A stretch of DNA of 64,000 bases from CAMLQK01 sp035478775 (GCA_035478775.1 DATIJG010000008.1:62001-126000); one strand, 5' to 3'; positions 1 to 8,642 are shown, counted from the stretch's first letter. Made by a program: numbers and translations. Notes: generated by a model from the sequence alone, not told the origin.

Positions 1-64
1 AGATAGGGCCTAGAGCGGCTAAACCCGCCTCAAATTGTTCCTTACCATATGAACCGTCTGTCAT
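1..64 (-). CDS. Partial N-terminus of an unidentified protein
   Basis: An ATG on the minus strand at 64 opens a frame that runs off the left edge of the window without a stop. The 21 visible residues (MTDGSYGKEQFEAGLAALGP...) read like ordinary coding sequence, but they are too few to assign a family. The only ribosome-binding hint is a weak purine run upstream. It may be the first gene left of the accessory island, or island cargo. I am not certain it is a gene. Confidence 0.4.
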   Translation of the reverse strand, partial: MTDGSYGKEQFEAGLAALGPI

Positions 65-428
65 GCTATGTATCTTTCTGTGTGCTTAAGAATCTCTCGT
101 TGCTACCCACAATGCCATCTTTTGGTATCTATAACCATTTGATTATACAATAATAATCAAACCTGCTGGCTATTTTTCATAGATTGCAGAGTTATGCCTG
201 TCGTCGCTCTGCTCATAAACCAAAACGAAGAAGCAAAGATAATTACTTCTCTCAAAACAAAATTTCTGAAGAGAGGATAGCCGCACCAATAAAATAACGC
301 TTAACTGTAGTATCCATTATCTCAATAATAACAAAATTAATAATTAATCCTCTTCAAAGAAATAGTATGGGCAAGATCACAGAAGAAAATAACCGAAATA
401 TAACTTTCAGCAATGGACTGAACTTCAG
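65..428. other. Gene-poor stretch at the left island edge
   Basis: No convincing gene is seen. A 28-codon plus-strand frame at 194-280 (MPVVALLINQNEEAK...) looks coding-like, but it has no ribosome-binding site and no recognisable family, so it may be a decayed remnant. The stretch is AT-rich and leads into the first copy of the island repeat. Confidence 0.35.
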
Positions 429-466
429 CTCGGATCTGAGGCGTGGCCTCTGTTATTCTGGCAGGG
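429..466. repeat. Island repeat, copy A (tRNA trailer plus 3' end)
   Basis: The core CTCGGATCTGAGGCGTGGCC followed by TCTGTTATTC is nearly identical to copies at 3526-3555 and 22754-22783. It is followed by TGGCAGGG, which matches the encoded 3' CCA end of the tRNA-Trp gene at 22789 in the same orientation. Read on the minus strand this is a tRNA 3' end followed by its trailer, so it looks like a relic of integration at a tRNA. Confidence 0.6.
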
Positions 467-582
467 TAGGAGCGGTTTTGCTCGTCAATGACGCAGTGAC
501 GATTCCTTCGACACTGGCATGATAGAAGCATGGCACACTCATGGATCCATCATAGCAGATCAGGTTGAAATCCTTGGCGCGC

Positions 583-602
583 ACAGGACTCGAACCAAAC
601 TT
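583..602. repeat. 20-bp direct repeat, left copy (att-like)
   Basis: ACAGGACTCGAACCAAACTT occurs here and identically at 22697-22716, in the same orientation and 22.1 kb apart. It contains GGACTCGAACC, the reverse complement of a tRNA T-arm, and is preceded by TTGGCGCGC, which reads as a tRNA acceptor end with CCA. The pair looks like the attachment-site duplication of an integrated element. Confidence 0.55.
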
Positions 603-608
603 TAAGGT

Positions 609-1325
609 TCAAACTTCAGGCTGAAACTTATTCCGACTCCAATGCCAAAGCACAGGATGAACTTGCGACGGACTTATGCCGCTGCCTTTTAACAGCTCCT
701 TCCAGGCGGCTTCGGCTTGCGGCGCAGTAGGCCCAGCCGGCGTTACTCCTAGGTGAACACTGCATTGTAAAACGTGCGTGTCGGGAATAATCGATATTTC
801 CTGCGCATTCTTGAACTGGACATCTGTAAAGCGCGATAGAATAAACGGCCAATAATTAGATAGCTTAGGGCCAGAAAGGTAGGGGAAGCGCTTTCGATGT
901 GTTTTTTGCAAAAGTGTAATGAGTTGACCAGCATCATGGTTTGCTTCCTTAAGGATATTTCGAGGGTCATCTTTATAGTAGTTGTGCAGTGTTTGAGCTA
1001 TTGTCGTCCAAATGAGCGTATGTTTGTTCGGCTGTAAGGCAAGTTTATGTTTTACAAGATCGGCACGAATTTGTTCTATAGGTGTTTTCGCCAAACGTTC
1101 CGGAAAAAAGACATACCTGGTTGCTTCATCTTCCCAGGTGGCAAGCGCAGCAGCCCACATAGCTGGTGAACTACGCTGGAAGTTAATACAAACTGGCAGG
1201 GTGAAATAAAGGTAGTTTTCTCGACTATCGAGTGAAAGTTTAGGATTAACCTCGTGCTGTGCAAGCGTTGGGATAAGACCTTGCTCATATAGTGCAAGAA
1301 GATGTTTGACTTTCTCTAGTTGCAT
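609..1325 (-). CDS. HhH-GPD-like hypothetical protein
   Basis: A 238-residue soluble protein without signal peptide or membrane segment. I start it at ATG 1325, 7 bases after the stop of the preceding deoxyribosyltransferase-like gene; the longer frame would overlap that gene. Near residues 170-195, a sequence ending in IIPDTHVLQ and continuing to HLGV resembles the VDTHVxRxxxRLG segment of endonuclease III-type glycosylases, where the Asp is catalytic. An FPYLSGPKLSNYW stretch before it could be the helix-hairpin-helix. The lysine of bifunctional lyases and the 4Fe-4S cysteines are not seen. A DNA glycosylase-like role is inference. The close pairing with a nucleoside transferase-like gene suggests joint action on nucleobases. 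Confidence 0.55.
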   Translation of the reverse strand: MQLEKVKHLLALYEQGLIPTLAQHEVNPKLSLDSRENYLYFTLPVCINFQRSSPAMWAAALATWEDEATRYVFFPERLAKTPIEQIRADLVKHKLALQPNKHTLIWTTIAQTLHNYYKDDPRNILKEANHDAGQLITLLQKTHRKRFPYLSGPKLSNYWPFILSRFTDVQFKNAQEISIIPDTHVLQCSVHLGVTPAGPTAPQAEAAWKELLKGSGISPSQVHPVLWHWSRNKFQPEV

Positions 1326-1332
1326 ATTCTTG

Positions 1333-1980
1333 CTATACCTTTCTGACTCGCGCGGGTTTATTGCTTTGCTCTTGATCAGGGTGTTTATGCTGTAAATATG
1401 CCTGATACTCGTGGTCGTGTTCAATGATGTTTTTAAGCGCTTCACGGATAACTTTAGTGCGGCTTTTATGCTTTACGAACTGTGCCCAGTCTAGATAGCG
1501 ACGCTCTCGACCACTCAGCACCAAATGGAAACGATTCTTCTCAGCGCCATCAGCGTAGGTATTAATAAAAGTCTGTAAAACATCGACCAAAGTATCTGGT
1601 GTATATTCAGCCACCTGCAGCAAATCTGATTCGATGCCATGTATAAACATCTGGTTAAAGTGTTTATGTTTTTTGCGTTGCCAGAGAACGAGAGTGGGTT
1701 TACGTATTTGGAGCGCCAGAGTAATCTGATGGCCGGTGCTAAAGTTAGAAACCGTATCTTCGATAACCACGAGCTCAGCTTCGCGGATCGCTTCAACGCA
1801 GGCCTTATAAATATTCTTTATATTTGGCAGCTCAGTGTTGCCGGCCTGCATATGCTTTTCAGTTTCTTCAAGCCAGTCACGCGTCAGAATATGTTCTTTT
1901 GCTAGGTAGTCGCGGATTGCATAGTAACTATCACGATACTCAGCGAGTTCAGCAGTCGAACAAGAGAAATAGATCTTCAT
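1333..1980 (-). CDS. Nucleoside 2-deoxyribosyltransferase-like protein
   Basis: A 215-residue protein opening with MKIYFSCSTAEL, the beta-strand start typical of the nucleoside 2-deoxyribosyltransferase / TIR-like fold. Residues about 70-100 (VVIEDTVSNFSTGHQITLAL) match the family region in which an acidic residue and an SxxxGxE/H-type segment shape the nucleoside site. The usual catalytic Glu is not certain because GHQ replaces GxE. A basic C-terminal extension of about 60 residues may bind nucleic acid. It is the first gene of a two-gene minus-strand unit with the HhH-like gene. It could hydrolyse or transfer nucleobases, or be an NADase-like defence protein. The fold assignment is fair; the activity is not proven. 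Confidence 0.6.
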   Translation of the reverse strand: MKIYFSCSTAELAEYRDSYYAIRDYLAKEHILTRDWLEETEKHMQAGNTELPNIKNIYKACVEAIREAELVVIEDTVSNFSTGHQITLALQIRKPTLVLWQRKKHKHFNQMFIHGIESDLLQVAEYTPDTLVDVLQTFINTYADGAEKNRFHLVLSGRERRYLDWAQFVKHKSRTKVIREALKNIIEHDHEYQAYLQHKHPDQEQSNKPARVRKV

Positions 1981-2194
1981 ACAATCGTAGCATACGCTAT
2001 ACGTCTTTTATGTGCAATATGTGCATATGGATATATAGACTTACTATTTCAAAGGAAAATCACAAAAGACGGCGGATATCGAACCACATTAGGATTAGCC
2101 TTTCATCGCATGCTGAAACGAGCAATATGATGAATTCTGGTTTGATTGGACCAGACGGCGAAATAGTAAACAAAATTGAACGCGAGGAAGGCAA

Positions 2195-2255
2195 CTTGAC
2201 AGTCCTAGCCGGACTTCTCTCGAACCGATAACAGGGATAGAATGAAGCCCAGGTT
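2195..2255. repeat. Island repeat, copy B
   Basis: Starts TTGACAGTCCTAGCCGGACT, followed by TCTCTCGAACCGATAACAGGG and ending AATGAAGCCCAGGTT. It aligns along its whole length with 3559-3617. The minus strand reads as a degenerate tRNA T-arm (GGTTCGAGA) plus a small AGTCC/GGACT hairpin and a CTGTCA end. It fills most of the 346-bp gap between genes at 1981-2326, where I see no gene. Confidence 0.6.
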
Positions 2256-2326
2256 ATTGACATTACGCTGCCACCTTGTTATTATCTTAGATATCAAGAC
2301 GAAGAGAGTTCCGAACGGTTAGTTGC

Positions 2327-2854
2327 CTAAGGAGCTCTTTTCTTTTTGTCGTGATGAGTGATCTTTTTCTTTACACCTGCGTCATCTAAATAAGCAAAAT
2401 ACGGTGCACCAATCTGCTTATAAAGAGATGAGCGAAACTTTTTATTTGGGAAAAGTATCTTTTCAAACCGGTCTTCTTCAATTAGATAATCAACAAGCAT
2501 CTTATAATCACCATCCCCAGAAACAAGTACGACTTTATCAAAGTCCGGATCTTTTTGAAGCCGTTTCATTACAGAAAAGATAATGTCTGAATCAACATTG
2601 CCCTTCTTATTGCCAATCATAGCTGCATTATGCTGTCTGAAAACGAGAATAAAACCGGCGTTCTGAATAGCTTCGTACAGGTGTTCAATCTCTGCACCTT
2701 CTTGTACATATCCTAAGTAGTAAAAAGCCTTTTCGACATGGTACTTCTCGCGTAAATAAACTCGAAACTTAGGCAGGTCGATTTTCCATGCTGGACCAGC
2801 GCTGGCCGTGCCGAGGTGGAGGTTCTGACCGTCAATATAACAGTAGTTCTTCAT
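2327..2854 (-). CDS. NYN-domain (LabA/DUF88-type) ribonuclease
   Basis: A 175-residue single-domain NYN protein of the PIN-like nuclease superfamily. The acidic metal-binding residues are in place: D8 in IDGQNL, D88 and D90 in NVDSDI, and D114/D116 in SGDGDY. The basic tail (VKKKITHHDKKKR) could hold RNA. Family members cleave RNA in decay or defence; the substrate cannot be read here. The start at 2854 has a TATAAT box at 2861-2866, only 6 bases upstream, so the mRNA is probably leaderless. It follows the NUDIX gene by 15 bases on the same strand, but this promoter suggests it can also be transcribed alone. Confidence 0.85.
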   Translation of the reverse strand: MKNYCYIDGQNLHLGTASAGPAWKIDLPKFRVYLREKYHVEKAFYYLGYVQEGAEIEHLYEAIQNAGFILVFRQHNAAMIGNKKGNVDSDIIFSVMKRLQKDPDFDKVVLVSGDGDYKMLVDYLIEEDRFEKILFPNKKFRSSLYKQIGAPYFAYLDDAGVKKKITHHDKKKRAP

Positions 2855-2869
2855 GGCATTATTATAACA

Positions 2870-3430
2870 TTAGTTGATTGGCAAATTTTCCGCGTAGGGT
2901 AAGCCGTGCATGTATCTAATATATGTATGAGCAGCTTTTAAAAATGTTAGATCGCGCTCATGGATAAACTTGCCACCATAGTCGTCAGGTGCATCTTGCT
3001 CAAGAAGGTTAATCGCATCGGCTGTATCTTTTGCCCAGACAAGGGCAACGCCTTCACTCAATTCTTTTCCGGTAAAATCAGGCCTATTCATCTCGCCGAC
3101 TTGCTTAGCAAGATAACAATACGAGGTCTGCTTTTGGTTCCATTCATCACGGTATTCGATTATTTCGCCAAGCTCATCCGTAATTTCTGCTCGGCAACCA
3201 ATCTCTTCTAATAGCTCTCGCTCAAGCGCCTGCTTAATGTCTTCATTGTTCTCAACACCGCCGCCAGGCAATTTGTGATAGTTATATTTTCCTACGTGAA
3301 GCAGTGCAACTCTGCCATTCCCGCCAGTCACAATTGCTCTCGCCGCATGGCGCTCACCAAAGCCGGTAGAATCTTTATCTTTAGCATTAGGAACTATTTC
3401 AGAGTGGCGAATCTCACACAGTAATTTCAT
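2870..3430 (-). CDS. NUDIX hydrolase
   Basis: A 186-residue protein with a complete Nudix box at about residues 57-79 (GGVENNE...RELLEEIGC), matching GX5EX7REUXEEXGU, so it should hydrolyse a nucleoside diphosphate linked to another moiety with Mg2+. I prefer ATG 3430 over GTG 3436; neither has a clear ribosome-binding site. Substrate is not predictable: the region after the box is longer than in MutT and may set specificity. It is followed by the NYN nuclease, and both lie between repeat copies B and C, as a small cassette. Confidence 0.85.
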   Translation of the reverse strand: MKLLCEIRHSEIVPNAKDKDSTGFGERHAARAIVTGGNGRVALLHVGKYNYHKLPGGGVENNEDIKQALERELLEEIGCRAEITDELGEIIEYRDEWNQKQTSYCYLAKQVGEMNRPDFTGKELSEGVALVWAKDTADAINLLEQDAPDDYGGKFIHERDLTFLKAAHTYIRYMHGLPYAENLPIN

Positions 3431-3507
3431 AGTCACAGTTTAGCAGAAGTTAGTTTGATCATCGACTTTCTACCGGAAAACGGGACTTTGGCTAAGACTA
3501 CTAGAAG

Positions 3508-3620
3508 AATCCGAGTATTTTTCAACTCGGATTTGAGGCGTGACCTATGTTATTCGTTTTGGCAGCCCTGGCTGGGCTTTTCTCGAACCGATAACGGCGG
3601 GAGAGTGAAGCCAGGTTCAT
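3508..3620. repeat. Island repeat, copy C, with terminator-like hairpin
   Basis: A perfect 9-bp hairpin AATCCGAGT/ACTCGGATT (3508-3533) is followed by the conserved trailer core (3526-3555) and a degenerate tRNA-like 3' end from TGGCAG (3560) to CTCGAACC and GATAACGG. On the minus strand this is tRNA T-arm, GCCA end, trailer and terminator in the correct order, as at tRNA-Trp. It lies between the NUDIX gene and the ABC permease. Confidence 0.65.
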
Positions 3621-3647
3621 AGCTAGTATCAAAGCCGCTAGCCTTCC

Positions 3648-5969
3648 TTATTCGAAACGTATTTCATCAGGCTTAGTAATACGGCCGAGCAATGGCAGTG
3701 TCAGTAAGATAACAATCAAGGAAGTTATGAGTCCTAAGCCCATTACGATGAAGTAATTATGGCCTAGGGTTGGCAATTGCATGCCTGGTGCGCCAATCTT
3801 TTTTACCGTAATGAGGGCAATGCCATAGCCGATGCTCGCTGCCGTAACAACAGCACCAAGAAGGGGCATAACTGCTTCGTATAGCACGACCCGATAGAGC
3901 GTAGAGGTCGGCACACCACTGAGGCGGAGTAAACCAAACGGTCGCTTTCGCTCTACCATGCTACCACCAACAGTAACCGCAAGGCTACAGCCAGCAATGA
4001 AAAGTGTTAACGCCACTGCACCATTAAAGATACGCTGAATTGTTTCACTAATAGCCAGCCTAATAGTTATTGCTTCGCCAAATGTTCTGGGAGCGGTACC
4101 CGATAGTGACTTTGACGTATGGGTCGCTAAAAACGTGCGGACTTTCTCAAGCATGATAGGATTATTGACTTTAATCAGCAAGGTACTCATATATAGTTCG
4201 CTAAAGTTATCTGATGTGGTTTTACTTGTTGTGCTGGCTATAGCTTGTGTGCTATAGCTTGGATTATCACTCATGAAATCTGGCTGAGCAATAACCGCTT
4301 GCGCGCCTGCTGGGCACTTGCCGAGCGCGGACACCTTCTGTAAGTCCGTGCAGCTTATAATGCTATCACCTTGAACTTCTTTCCCAGGACCGGACATGCC
4401 CTTTTCCATTTGTTGCTGGGCAGCAATAGCTTCGGGATTCGCGTAGAGTGGTATAGTGGTAATGCCGGAAAAGCCTCGTAACCCGCTTAGAAGTGCCGCG
4501 CCCGCCTGTGGAAATAAGCCAAACTCACCATCATTGGTAGTCATAGGGCGATCGGCGCCAGTACAGTTCACCTCATTGCCGCATAGTACGCCCGGGGTGA
4601 AGCTAACAAGTAAAACGTTTTGTAATGCCGTAGCGCTTGGTGTAGCGGTAGTAGAGTTAATGGACGGCAGCAATGCGGCAAGCGTTGTGCCTAGGAAAGC
4701 TGCGAGCACTAGGCCGCTAACTGCCCGAAATGCAGTTTTAGGATCGTTCGCTAAGCGCCGGGCCGCAAGCAGCGATGAAGCGCTCGGAAGAAGCTTGCTT
4801 AATATCCGGGCCGAAACCATCGTTAGCCATGGACCACCCACAACGAAGCCAGTCAGAATGAGGATAAGTCCTAGGTAAATTGGCGCCGCAATCGTTTCGT
4901 GAGTCGTCATAACGACCCCTAGTACGAACAATCCAATACCAGCTAGAAGCGGTAGGATGCGCCATACTTTAGGTGCTGGCGGCGTTGTTTTGCGGCTGAC
5001 GCCCAGCGGCGAGATACGAACTCTGCGCAGCGAAATAAGCGCAGCGACTGCTGAAGCTATAGGCACTAGGAAAAGCACTGCTGCGTAACCCAAAATGGTT
5101 GGCGTTACGTCACTCACAAAATAATGCCCGCCCGTAATGCTCGCTTTAGCAAGCGATGATTGTATAAGCTGGAAAACGCCTATTCCCAAAAGTGCACCAA
5201 CTAAAGCACTCACGAGCGCATCTATAGAGGCGATGATATTCAATTGGTTTGGCGTGGCGCCCACAAGACGCAGCGCCGCAAAGCGCTCTTCACGCCGAGC
5301 TGCCGCCAAGCGAGTAGCTGTACCGATTAAGATGAGTATCGGAAATAAAAGCGCAATTGTGCCGAAGATGTAGGCATATCGGAAATAGCCAGTCCAGACA
5401 TTCGTTTGAGGAGCCGTAGAAATGGTATTAACACCTATGGTCGTTGGCAGCGCTCGCAAGTCGGCAGGATTATAACCTATGAAGATCACCAATTCATCAG
5501 GGCTTGTCAGTGCTTCTTTGCCGATAACGCCTACTTGTTTGCCTGGGAAACGAGCCCCCAACATGCCGTAAGGTGTACTGCGTAACAGATTGGAAAGTGC
5601 GGGCGATGCATAATATTCACCAGCGGTTGGCATCTTAGAAATGCCGGGTAATACTGGCGCATCAGCACTCACCGCGGCGACTTCAAGCCGTTCAATTGTC
5701 TTGCCCTTAAATATGTCATTGTTATAGTTCCATAAAAGCTTGCCTTGGGTGGTTGGCAGCGTCCTGCCGGATGACATGCTAGGGTCATCCGAGGCCTGCC
5801 CCGTCTTCTCCCACGCTGGTCGGTTATTCACTGCCTGAAATGCATGGAAGTCAGCAAGTGCCGCCAAAAGAATAGTTGTGCCAATGCCGACTGCGACCGC
5901 AGTAAGCAGCAACCGTGTGAATGCCTCTTTACCACTCCGAAGCGTCAGGCGTAAACCAAGGCCGAACAT
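3648..5969 (-). CDS. ABC transporter permease, FtsX/MacB type
   Basis: A 773-residue integral membrane protein with two FtsX-like cores. There is an N-terminal helix at about 15-35, a large extracytoplasmic region, helices around 205-330 and 345-400, a second large loop at about 450-640, and a final helix group to the C-terminus. The two-repeat layout is that of lipoprotein-releasing or peptide-exporting permeases. Its ATG overlaps the ATPase stop (TAATG at 5967-5971), so the two are translationally coupled. With the upstream PadR regulator it forms a three-gene unit, most likely a drug- or peptide-responsive exporter. Substrate unknown. The second loop contains LCGNEVNCTG, a possible disulfide. 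Confidence 0.88.
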   Translation of the reverse strand: MFGLGLRLTLRSGKEAFTRLLLTAVAVGIGTTILLAALADFHAFQAVNNRPAWEKTGQASDDPSMSSGRTLPTTQGKLLWNYNNDIFKGKTIERLEVAAVSADAPVLPGISKMPTAGEYYASPALSNLLRSTPYGMLGARFPGKQVGVIGKEALTSPDELVIFIGYNPADLRALPTTIGVNTISTAPQTNVWTGYFRYAYIFGTIALLFPILILIGTATRLAAARREERFAALRLVGATPNQLNIIASIDALVSALVGALLGIGVFQLIQSSLAKASITGGHYFVSDVTPTILGYAAVLFLVPIASAVAALISLRRVRISPLGVSRKTTPPAPKVWRILPLLAGIGLFVLGVVMTTHETIAAPIYLGLILILTGFVVGGPWLTMVSARILSKLLPSASSLLAARRLANDPKTAFRAVSGLVLAAFLGTTLAALLPSINSTTATPSATALQNVLLVSFTPGVLCGNEVNCTGADRPMTTNDGEFGLFPQAGAALLSGLRGFSGITTIPLYANPEAIAAQQQMEKGMSGPGKEVQGDSIISCTDLQKVSALGKCPAGAQAVIAQPDFMSDNPSYSTQAIASTTSKTTSDNFSELYMSTLLIKVNNPIMLEKVRTFLATHTSKSLSGTAPRTFGEAITIRLAISETIQRIFNGAVALTLFIAGCSLAVTVGGSMVERKRPFGLLRLSGVPTSTLYRVVLYEAVMPLLGAVVTAASIGYGIALITVKKIGAPGMQLPTLGHNYFIVMGLGLITSLIVILLTLPLLGRITKPDEIRFE

Positions 5970-6670
5970 TATCTGACCACCCCGGCTACGTGCTTGGCAG
6001 TGGTCGTAATGTTGCCGTCGCGCACTGTAACTTCACGTTGGGCGTATGATGCTACTCGTGCATCATGAGTCACCAGTATAACAGTCGTATCTTCTTCGCG
6101 CGCAATATCTACCATTAAGTCCATGACCTTCTCGCCCGTTAGAGAATCCAAAGCGCCTGTTGGTTCATCGGCAAAGAGTACTTTAGGTTGGATAACGAGT
6201 GCGCGGGCGAGGGCAACCCGCTGCGCCTGTCCACCTGAAAGTTCACCCGAACGTCGGCTCCCCAAACCTTCTAGCCCAAGCCGCTTCAGCCATGATTCTG
6301 CATGAATGTAAGCGTCTTTACGAGATACTTTGTCAAGCAGTAACGGCAAAGCAATATTGTCCGCAGCTGTAAGTTCCGGTACAAGCTGACCAAATTGGAA
6401 GACAAAACCAAAGGCTGTCCGTCGCAGTTCGGTACGAGCCGTTTCACCCAAAGTGTCCAGGCGTTTCCCGTCAAACCAGACCTCACCGCTATCCGGCACG
6501 AAGATACCAGCCAGGCAATGCAATAGTGTCGATTTGCCAGACCCGCTCGGCCCCATGATCGCTACTATTTCGCCTTTTCGTATTGATAAATCTGCGCCTT
6601 GTAATGCGGCTGTCTGCCCGAAATTTTTTTTGACATCCTTAGCTTGTAGTATATAGTCTCTGTCGCTCAC
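5969..6670 (-). CDS. ABC transporter ATP-binding protein, LolD/MacB type
   Basis: A 233-residue ATPase with Walker A GPSGSGKST (40-48), Q-loop near residue 92, signature LSGGQ (144-148), Walker B VLFADEP (164-170) and an H-loop in VTHDARVA. Length and sequence are typical of the LolD/MacB subfamily that pairs with FtsX-like permeases. It starts with GTG at 6670, preceded by AAGGAG about 8 bases upstream and lying inside the end of padR (32-bp overlap). Transcription therefore depends on the padR promoter. Confidence 0.95.
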   Translation of the reverse strand: MSDRDYILQAKDVKKNFGQTAALQGADLSIRKGEIVAIMGPSGSGKSTLLHCLAGIFVPDSGEVWFDGKRLDTLGETARTELRRTAFGFVFQFGQLVPELTAADNIALPLLLDKVSRKDAYIHAESWLKRLGLEGLGSRRSGELSGGQAQRVALARALVIQPKVLFADEPTGALDSLTGEKVMDLMVDIAREEDTTVILVTHDARVASYAQREVTVRDGNITTTAKHVAGVVR

Positions 6671-7193
6671 CGAGTATCTCCTTTGTTAGTGTTTGTAAAC
6701 GTGCTGACGTTATATCAATCCAACGTAGGTCAGCCTCTAAGTGGAACAGCGCATAATCCGCCTGAAGCGATTGGGCAAAGTCACCCATGCGGCGTTTTTC
6801 AGTAAGTTCGCGCATGCGTGCCAGGTGGGCAGCGCGTTGGGCATCCAAATAGATGTTTGGCTCCTTATCGAGAAGAATGGCAGTAACTACTTTGATAAAT
6901 AGGATAGTCTGAGTGTCTGATTTCAAAAGTTCCGGCTGGACCAGCCACGCTTCCAGGTCTTTTCGCCCTAGAGGAGTAATGATGTATTGTTTTCGCTCAG
7001 GACCGCCACTCTCGTCAAGCATCTCTTTTGTGGCTATTTTCTTGTCGCGAAGCAATCGGGCCAGCGTGGCATACACTTGCCCAAATGCGAGCAACTTTCC
7101 ACGCCCATAGAGGGCATCGTAGGCCTGCTTCAGATCATATCCGTAGCTAGGCCGTTGATCGAGCATGCCAAGCAGAGCATAAGAGGTTGTCAT
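6639..7193 (-). CDS. PadR-family transcriptional regulator
   Basis: A 184-residue protein with the PadR winged helix at residues 1-75 (YALLGMLDQRPSYGYDLKQA, then a wing ending GPERKQYIITPLG) and a C-terminal helical dimerisation region, as in two-domain AcrR/VirR-type PadR proteins. PadR proteins repress efflux or detoxification genes until a ligand binds. It is the first gene of the operon with the ABC transporter. A perfect palindrome lies 4 bases upstream of its ATG inside the promoter, so direct autorepression of the whole operon is very likely. Confidence 0.93.
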   Translation of the reverse strand: MTTSYALLGMLDQRPSYGYDLKQAYDALYGRGKLLAFGQVYATLARLLRDKKIATKEMLDESGGPERKQYIITPLGRKDLEAWLVQPELLKSDTQTILFIKVVTAILLDKEPNIYLDAQRAAHLARMRELTEKRRMGDFAQSLQADYALFHLEADLRWIDITSARLQTLTKEILGERQRLYTTS

Positions 7194-7196
7194 ATT

Positions 7197-7225
7197 CGTA
7201 ACTATACACTCGGTGTATAGTTACG
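7197..7225. promoter_or_regulatory. PadR operator palindrome
   Basis: CGTAACTATACAC and its exact reverse complement are separated by TCG: a perfect 13-bp inverted repeat. It overlaps the -10 box and spacer of the padR promoter. Its placement right before padR identifies it as the likely PadR binding site. Confidence 0.85.
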
Positions 7226-7229
7226 TCAA
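7201..7229 (-). promoter_or_regulatory. padR-ABC operon promoter
   Basis: On the minus strand: -35 TTGACG (7224-7229), 17-bp spacer, -10 TATAGT (7201-7206), then only 7 bases to the padR ATG at 7193. Transcription should start at or next to the ATG, giving a leaderless mRNA. Confidence 0.8.
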
Positions 7230-7369
7230 TCAAATATGTAGAGAAAGGAAGAATTTCCACGACTTCTTGATCAATATGTAATTATTTCCTTATACGCCTC
7301 TAATTACCTGACTGCGTACTAAAGGGAAGGAAGTCAAACTTTTTTAACAGAGGCAACCCATACGAACGA

Positions 7370-7570
7370 GTCAAAAACTCGTTCGTTGAAGACATTGGTA
7401 AATGGGTGGCGCACATGTTCTTGAATCCAAACACATACTTAGGAAATGCGGTCGAGATTGCTGGCGATGCGATAACGTTCGACAAGATGGTCGCTGCTTA
7501 TCGGAAGGTCTACGGCAAAACACCGATGAGTATCAATGAGCAATTTATCGCTAAACGGAAAGCCGGGTAG
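7370..7570 (+). pseudogene. NmrA-like protein, C-terminal fragment
   Basis: An open frame ending at TAG 7568-7570 encodes about 66 residues including FVEDIGKWVAHMF and NAVEIAGDAITFDKM...YRKVYGKTP. This is the C-terminal segment of NmrA/HSCARG-type NAD(P)-binding proteins, where VEDIG and the IAGDxxT strand are conserved. The N-terminal Rossmann domain with its GxxGxxG motif is missing and no start codon with a ribosome site is present, so this is the remnant of a deleted gene. The following stretch to 7826 holds no convincing gene; a 39-codon minus-strand frame at 7645-7761 was considered too weak. Confidence 0.65.
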
Positions 7571-7826
7571 GGGTCAATATGTTTGAGCCGTAAGGTGTCT
7601 TCAAAGATAGCTCCTTGCTGCGCTCCATGGCTAGAAGGAGGCATCTACCTGCCGTTAAATTTGCTAACGAGCGCAAATACTATTGATGGAAATGGAGAGT
7701 GTGGATCTCTCCCAGTGGCAGTGCTAAGCTCAGCCGCATCTTCTGGGCCAAATCGCGTCATTCCCCCAGCCCAGAGTTATCCAGTGCTATTATAGAGGAT
7801 TATGACCAGGGAACGCTAAGGAGATC

Positions 7827-8570
7827 ATGATGAGCAAGCGGTTTAAAGAAACGGCGGTTCGCTTTGTGTGCGAAATCGGCGCACTTAGGACTAACGACAT
7901 GGAAAGTCATGTGAACGGACCTGACGGGCTTATACATAGAAGAGATCATGCCGCGAAAGTGTTGAGCAAAATAATGTTCACGAGAATTGAACAAATAAAG
8001 TTCTCTGGCAGAGACACACACAAAGATTTTTCGTGGCGGCCTGATGACCTGCATGCAGCAATTGGCGTTCCGTTCCGTTTTAAACATCGCTATCAGCCAG
8101 AAAACATACAGCAATCATTACAGACACTCGCAAGCTTTATTACCTATAATGGCCTCCACAAGGATGAGCGCGTACGAGTCGTTGGAGGCTTAACTCATCG
8201 GCCTTTTGCTATAGCGGCTAAGCGTTATTATGGCTTTCATACTGCGCCAATCCCAGTAAACCCAAAAATAGACCTAACGATACACAACTTTTACAATCAT
8301 GCAGAATTCGGCTTAGATCCGTTTGAAGTAGCAACTGCCCATGAAGTAGATAAGGCTGCACAAGCATGCGACTTACTCGGTATGCATCGCCAGGCCAATC
8401 AGTCACCGGCTCTCTTCGCTTATATGCCCACTGAAGAATTCCTAGATCAATACGGCAATACAGAAGCACAAGCCTGGCGAGCAGATCCGCCACGCATACA
8501 TGAAATTCAACCATTTAGTATATTCGGCTACCCCGTAATACCGGATGACGTTAAAATTCGTGGCAGATAG
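7827..8570 (+). CDS. Hypothetical protein, first gene of the AsnB-like locus
   Basis: A 247-residue soluble protein. AAGGAG precedes two adjacent ATGs (7827, 7830); the second has the better spacing. I do not recognise the family. The central part (VVGGLTHRPFAIAAKRYYGFHTAPIP, residues about 113-138) loosely recalls acyltransferase-type folds but lacks a diagnostic motif. It is rich in His and aromatic residues. It lies 72 bases upstream of the small peptide gene and reads in the same direction, so it is probably part of the same biosynthetic unit. A role as leader-binding or tailoring partner is possible but only inferred. Confidence 0.7.
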   Translation: MMSKRFKETAVRFVCEIGALRTNDMESHVNGPDGLIHRRDHAAKVLSKIMFTRIEQIKFSGRDTHKDFSWRPDDLHAAIGVPFRFKHRYQPENIQQSLQTLASFITYNGLHKDERVRVVGGLTHRPFAIAAKRYYGFHTAPIPVNPKIDLTIHNFYNHAEFGLDPFEVATAHEVDKAAQACDLLGMHRQANQSPALFAYMPTEEFLDQYGNTEAQAWRADPPRIHEIQPFSIFGYPVIPDDVKIRGR

Positions 8571-8642
8571 AAGATTAGTCCTACGGAAACCTATACTCAT
8601 AACGCGCAAAAGAGTACAATATCAGTGAAATAGGAGGTGTGC

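Noticed and set aside
337..531. 64-codon minus-strand frame near the left edge
   Set aside because: It overlaps island repeat copy A, has no ribosome-binding site and no protein-like pattern.
1824..2231. 135-codon plus-strand frame
   Set aside because: Antisense shadow of the deoxyribosyltransferase-like gene and repeat B; composition not protein-like.
7645..7761. 39-codon minus-strand frame
   Set aside because: A GGGGGA precedes its ATG, but the sequence matches no family and is too short to support.
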